A stretch of DNA of 7,008 nucleotides. Origin: Candidatus Acetothermia bacterium (lineage in GTDB: Bacteria > Bipolaricaulota > Bipolaricaulia > RBG-16-55-9 > JANLFV01). The stretch spans positions 1-7,008 of the forward strand of contig JAPWVC010000067.1 in the NCBI GenBank assembly GCA_028275195.1, given 5' to 3'. Each line of letters opens with the position of its first letter. Position 1 is the stretch's first letter. Under the pieces are notes generated by a model. The model was not told the DNA's origin. It did not search any database and saw only the letters and a list, made by a program, of their open reading frames with translations. Below are positions 5,886 through 7,008 of the stretch, in pieces. The translations under genes were made by a program, and so were the position numbers.

Positions 5886-6965
5886 ATGCACAAGAAGCTC
5901 TTTATCCCCGGCCCGACGGAGGTCCGGCCGGAGATACTCAGAGAGATGGCTAGGCCGATGATCGGCCACCGGATGAAGGAATTCTCGGCGCTCCTGATGG
6001 AGGTCACCGCCAAGGTCCAGAAGCTCCTCTACACCAAGAACCATGTGTTCATGTCCACCTCCAGCTCCACGGGGATGATGGAGGGCGCGGTCCGGAACTG
6101 CGTGGCCAAGCGGTGCCTCAACTGCATCTGCGGGGCCTTCTCCCAGAGGTGGCATGAGATCACCCTCGCCAACGGGAAGGAGGCTGATCCACTCGAGGTC
6201 GAATGGGGGATGGCCAACCTCCCCGAGGCGATCGACGAGAAGCTCAAGACCGGGAGATACGACGCGATCACCGTCGTCCACAATGAGAGCTCGACCGGGG
6301 TGATGAACCCCCTCCCGGAGATCGCGGAGGTGATGAAGAAATACCCGGATGTGATCTTCATGGTCGACGCCGTCTCCTCGATGGCCGGGGTGAAGATCGA
6401 GGTCGATCGCCTGGGGATCGATGTGATCTTGGCAGGGGTCCAGAAGTGCTTCGCCCTTCCCCCGGGGCTGACGGTGGTCGCGGTGAGCGAGAAGGCCCTC
6501 AAGAAGGCGGAGCAGGTCAAGAATCGCGGCTACTACTTCGACTTCTTGACCTTCAAGCGCTACCTCGAGGAGCGGCAGCAGACCCCGGCCACACCCTCGA
6601 TCTCCCACCTCTATGCCCTGAACAAGCAGATGGACGATATCTTCGCCGAGGGGCTGGAGAACCGGTTCGCCCGACATAAGGCGATGGCAGATTATGTCCG
6701 GGAGTGGGCCAGGGAGAACTTCGCCCTCTTCGCCCAGCCGGGGTATGAGTCGAATACCTTGACGGCCATCAGGAACACTAGGGGGATCAATGTGGCCGCC
6801 CTCAACGAGGAGCTGGGGAGGCGAGGAGCGGCGATCTCCAACGGCTACGGGAAGCTAAAGGAGAAGACCTTCCGCATCGCCCATATGGGGGACATCCAGC
6901 TCTCCGACATCAAGGAGCTCCTGAGCCAGATCGATGAGATCATCGCCGCTGGTGTGCCGGCCTAA
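5886..6965 (+). CDS. Class V PLP-dependent aminotransferase (serine-pyruvate / alanine-glyoxylate type)
   Basis: A fold-type I PLP enzyme of 359 residues that transfers amino groups between a small amino acid (alanine, serine, phosphoserine or aspartate) and a 2-oxo acid. Seen in sequence: N-terminal IPGPTEVRPEIL (7-18) and GHR (27-29); HNESSTGVMNPL (132-143), the family H-x-E-(T/S)-S-T-G block; DAVSS (161-165), whose Asp should contact the PLP ring nitrogen; K187 in AGVQKCFALPPGL (183-195), the expected Schiff-base lysine; TPATPS (233-238); and FRIAHMGDI (329-337), the substrate-carboxylate arginine region. A cysteine cluster C72, C77, C80, C82 precedes GAFSQRW. Exact substrate cannot be read from sequence. 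Class V enzymes of this type act as alanine-glyoxylate or serine-glyoxylate aminotransferases, and some methanogen relatives have been reported to transaminate phosphoserine. It has its own promoter and ribosome binding site, and another gene begins 33 nt after its stop. If that gene is serA, a serine biosynthesis role is likely. Confidence 0.92.
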   Translation: MHKKLFIPGPTEVRPEILREMARPMIGHRMKEFSALLMEVTAKVQKLLYTKNHVFMSTSSSTGMMEGAVRNCVAKRCLNCICGAFSQRWHEITLANGKEADPLEVEWGMANLPEAIDEKLKTGRYDAITVVHNESSTGVMNPLPEIAEVMKKYPDVIFMVDAVSSMAGVKIEVDRLGIDVILAGVQKCFALPPGLTVVAVSEKALKKAEQVKNRGYYFDFLTFKRYLEERQQTPATPSISHLYALNKQMDDIFAEGLENRFARHKAMADYVREWARENFALFAQPGYESNTLTAIRNTRGINVAALNEELGRRGAAISNGYGKLKEKTFRIAHMGDIQLSDIKELLSQIDEIIAAGVPA

Positions 6966-6986
6966 GCCGAGCCGGCTGGCCGACCC

Positions 6987-6996
6987 GAGGAGGTGA
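6987..6996 (+). promoter_or_regulatory. Ribosome binding site of the downstream gene
   Basis: GAGGAGGTGA is a near-perfect Shine-Dalgarno sequence ending 2 nt before the ATG at 6999; its GGAGG core ends 5 nt before the ATG. It shows that a gene begins at the window edge and is probably co-transcribed with the aminotransferase. Confidence 0.75.
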
Positions 6997-6998
6997 AG

Positions 6999-7008
6999 AT
7001 GAAGATCC
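6999..7008 (+). CDS. Start of a truncated downstream gene (M-K-I...), possibly D-3-phosphoglycerate dehydrogenase
   Basis: Only ATG AAG ATC and one further base are present before the window ends, so no domain can be seen. The strong ribosome binding site and the 33-nt gap after the aminotransferase stop support a real start in the same operon. Many phosphoglycerate dehydrogenases begin M-K-(I/V)-L, and class V aminotransferase genes are often followed by serA; this identity rests on context alone. Confidence 0.6.

Noticed and set aside
403..6677. Long open frames on the minus strand opposite clpC, disA, pnp and the aminotransferase.
   Set aside because: They are by-products of GC-rich codon usage on the coding strand, with no family motifs and no ribosome binding sites.
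1..7008. Mobile elements, CRISPR arrays, rRNA or tRNA genes, known riboswitches, toxin-antitoxin or defence genes.
   Set aside because: None seen. The genes are core-type, and the 205-nt intergenic gap does not match any riboswitch consensus I could recall (TPP, SAM, SAH, glycine, c-di-AMP, fluoride).

Overview
The window is a dense stretch of GC-rich bacterial DNA (roughly 60% G+C by eye, strongly G/C in third codon positions). Every recognisable gene is on the + strand. The order clpC-radA-disA is a stress and DNA-repair cluster best known from Firmicutes and also seen in other Gram-positive-like and deep-branching bacteria. The protein sequences do not look proteobacterial. I cannot name the phylum; an uncultured GC-rich deep lineage, possibly an anaerobe or thermophile, is a guess.

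Region 1 (8-5680) is a tightly packed presumptive operon. It holds clpC (Clp/Hsp100 unfoldase), radA (recombination ATPase), disA (diadenylate cyclase family / DNA scanning protein) and a trimeric-type purine nucleoside phosphorylase. Junctions are 5, 1 and 0 nt, so co-transcription and translational coupling are likely. A TGA at 6-8 overlaps the clpC ATG, which suggests an upstream gene in the same operon (mcsB would be the usual one, but it is not visible).

Region 2 (5681-5885, 205 nt) is the only real intergenic space. It contains a perfect 12-bp inverted repeat enclosing a 46-nt loop directly after the pnp stop, a second small hairpin, a near-consensus sigma-70/sigma-A promoter (TTGACA, 18 nt, GATAAT), an imperfect dyad centred on the -10 box, and a strong Shine-Dalgarno sequence.

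Region 3 (5886-7008) begins a second transcription unit. A class V PLP aminotransferase is followed 33 nt later by the first bases of another gene (M-K-I...) with an excellent ribosome binding site. By context this could be serA, giving a serine/glycine metabolism pair, but only three codons are visible.

The most notable observation is in DisA. The fold, linker and C-terminal DNA-binding helix-hairpin-helix look intact, but both signature motifs of the diadenylate cyclase active site are altered: DGA reads DRA (residues 69-71) and RHR reads RHL (residues 102-104). Each change is explicable by one base. The protein may be a cyclase-dead DisA kept for a DNA-binding or RadA-partner role, or a cyclase with altered activity.
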